A stretch of 64,000 bases of DNA, from positions 23,206 through 87,205 of the forward strand of contig NKIM01000025.1 of NCBI GenBank assembly GCA_002255955.1, read 5' to 3'. Position 1 is the first letter of the stretch, and the number at the start of each line of letters is the position of its first letter. A model generated the notes under the pieces. That model did no database searches. It worked only from the letters and a program-made list of their open reading frames with translations, and was not told the DNA's origin. Of this stretch, positions 63,142-64,000 are shown in pieces. Source of the DNA: Burkholderiales bacterium PBB2 (GTDB lineage: Bacteria; Pseudomonadota; Gammaproteobacteria; Burkholderiales; Burkholderiaceae_C). The position numbers and the translations under genes are program-made.

Positions 63142-63157
63142 TGGTATTGCCGGGTGG
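63142..63157 (+). promoter_or_regulatory. NagQ-like box upstream of the TonB receptor
   Basis: TGGTATT-GCCG-GGTGG, an exact fit to TGGTATT-N4-GGTGG, the NagQ box I remember from Xanthomonas GlcNAc regulons. The 12 bases before it extend the match to the TTGGT-N7-TGGTAT form (63130-63147) also found twice in the nag promoter. Confidence 0.65.
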
Positions 63158-63455
63158 GGTGCGTCGAAGATGCCAGGCGATCCCGGTGTTCTGGCGTTGA
63201 TCAGGTCCATCTGCAGCCCGATGCGAATGTCGTTCCGATTGAGGTCGCCGGGTGTTTGTGGGCTGCGCGGACCAAGGGACTCTTTGATGTGTTTTGCAAC
63301 CGAGGTGCTTCAGTGGTTGTTTCGACGCAAGAGGCGATCGACTAAAGAGGAAAGCGGGTCGGGTGCGGGCCGGAAGTTCGCCGCCTTGTTCGAAGCCCAT
63401 TCGGCCGACTTCTCTGCGCTGGTCGCTGCGGCCTGAAAGTTTTTCGGAAATTTTG

Positions 63456-63484
63456 TTGGCGCTCGAAAAATGCTGTGCTACAGT
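63456..63484 (+). promoter_or_regulatory. Promoter of the tRNA-tuf operon
   Basis: TTGGCG (63456-63461), 17 bases, TACAGT (63479-63484). The start point would fall near 63491, eight bases before the tRNA-Tyr gene. Confidence 0.7.
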
Positions 63485-63498
63485 AGTGGGCTTGCCTC

Positions 63499-63584
63499 GG
63501 AGGGGTGGCCGAGTGGTTAAAGGCAGCAGACTGTAAATCTGCCCGCTTACGCGTACGCTGGTTCGAATCCAGCCTCCTCCACCA
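63499..63584 (+). tRNA. tRNA-Tyr (anticodon GTA)
   Basis: An 86-base class II tRNA with a long variable arm. Acceptor GGAGGGG pairs with the 3' CCTCCTCC strand (one G-U), the anticodon loop reads CTGTAAA, the T-loop is GGTTCGAATCC and the CCA end is encoded. Confidence 0.96.
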
Positions 63585-63660
63585 AGGCAAACGCTTTTCT
63601 TGATTCGAGCTGTCGGCTGGTCCGGCAGCTCGATCCCAAGTCAAGTGGCAAGGCTCCCGG

Positions 63661-63734
63661 GCGGGAGTAGTTCAATGGTAGAACCTTAGCCTTCCAAGCT
63701 AATGACACGGGTTCGATTCCCGTTTCCCGCTCCA
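63661..63734 (+). tRNA. tRNA-Gly (anticodon TCC)
   Basis: A 74-base tRNA: acceptor GCGGGAG, anticodon loop CTTCCAA, T-arm GGGTTCGATTCCC, encoded CCA. It follows tRNA-Tyr in the usual beta- and gammaproteobacterial order. Confidence 0.96.
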
Positions 63735-63819
63735 GAGTTGGGTGAGAAGCGAAGCAGTGTCAGTTTGTGTCGTCACGGGTTTGTGGTTTTCTGTAGGCAG
63801 TCTGCAAACCCGTGCCGAT

Positions 63820-63894
<75 letters not shown>

Positions 63895-63942
63895 CCTCTT
63901 TTCTTCTTCTAGTCTGATCGAGTCCTTCTCAGGAGCGCAGAA

Positions 63943-64000
63943 ATGGCAAAAAGCAAGTTTGAACGCACCAAGCCGCACGTCAACGTCGGCACCATCGGTC
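63943..64000 (+). CDS. tuf: Elongation factor Tu, 5' end only
   Basis: The frame reads MAKSKFERTKPHVNVGTIG before the window ends, the universal EF-Tu N-terminus, with AGGAG 9 bases upstream of the ATG. In the Tyr-Gly-Thr tRNA context this corresponds to tufB. EF-Tu brings aminoacyl-tRNA to the ribosome. Confidence 0.97.
   Translation, partial: MAKSKFERTKPHVNVGTIG

Larger units (their letters stand above)
62839..63455. promoter_or_regulatory. TonB receptor upstream region
   Basis: A 617-base stretch with no supported gene. It holds an inverted repeat at 62901-62922, an AGGAGG at 62933-62938 in front of an in-frame ATG at 62922, a TATAGT on the minus strand near 62969-62974, and the NagQ-like box at 63142-63157. 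Short frames on both strands look random. Confidence 0.5.

Noticed and set aside
63342..63644. Minus-strand frame reading DSNQRTRKRADLQSAAFNHS
   Set aside because: It is antisense to tRNA-Tyr, a classic false ORF seen wherever this tRNA occurs.

Overview
The window is GC-rich DNA (many coding lines near 70-78% G+C by eye) from what looks like a free-living betaproteobacterium of the order Burkholderiales, probably near Roseateles, Rubrivivax or Mitsuaria. The grounds are the tRNA-Tyr/Gly/Thr-tuf block, the gph-trpE-trpG-trpD-trpC order, a BadF-type GlcNAc kinase with a GntR regulator, and many short TAGAAT-like -10 boxes close to start codons. The genus is inferred. Nearly all of the window is chromosomal. 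I see no phage, insertion sequence, CRISPR array or origin.

Layout. (1) 1-20.5 kb is housekeeping and accessory single genes: an indolepyruvate ferredoxin oxidoreductase (cut by the window edge) divergent from an Lrp-type regulator, a BON lipoprotein, an EamA exporter, an ArsA ATPase without other ars genes, a GH18 chitinase, an SDR/Trp-rich pair, a renalase-like oxidase, a large GAF-PAS-GGDEF-EAL protein, a COG2509 flavoprotein and two paralogous TIGR02285-type periplasmic proteins. (2) 20.5-25 kb holds MltA, a 42-residue membrane protein sharing its start site, a Gcr-type membrane protein coupled to apaG, and tag. (3) 25.5-29.2 kb is a three-gene fasciclin operon divergent from a TetR regulator, with two inverted repeats between them, followed by a VOC-family gene fragment. 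(4) 29.3-41 kb has rpe, an LMW phosphatase, a CheY-like regulator, an old yellow enzyme, an RND pump operon, the pseudouridine operon psuK-psuG with a palindromic operator, a small lipoprotein, gph and a chalcone-isomerase-like protein. (5) 41-47.1 kb is the trp operon, with a possible WPW leader peptide in front and a threonine aldolase gene inserted between trpG and trpD, then ung. (6) 47.3-56.3 kb is an N-acetylglucosamine/chitooligosaccharide operon: kinase, GntR regulator, nagA, SIS-type deaminase, GH3 hexosaminidase, AmpG-like MFS transporter, GH16-like protein and nagX. (7) 56.2-63.2 kb has a SUMF1-domain lipoprotein, a flavin-dependent tryptophan-halogenase-type enzyme, a DUF6445 protein and a large TonB-dependent receptor. 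(8) The window ends with tRNA-Tyr, tRNA-Gly, tRNA-Thr and the start of tuf.

How the parts may work together. Chitinase (8.4 kb) and GH3 hexosaminidase break chitin to GlcNAc. The TonB receptor, the MFS transporter and nagX would move and process the sugar, and the kinase, NagA and deaminase would feed it to fructose-6-phosphate. The most interesting observation is regulatory. The region upstream of the TonB receptor contains a 16-base match to the NagQ box as I remember it from Xanthomonas. The nag operon promoter carries a related repeated element (TTGGT-N7-TGGTAT). This would place the halogenase/DUF6445/TonB island, whose halogenase gene has visibly lower GC, in the GlcNAc regulon. The chemistry done by this halogenase and DUF6445 pair is not known to me and is the best candidate here for an undescribed system.
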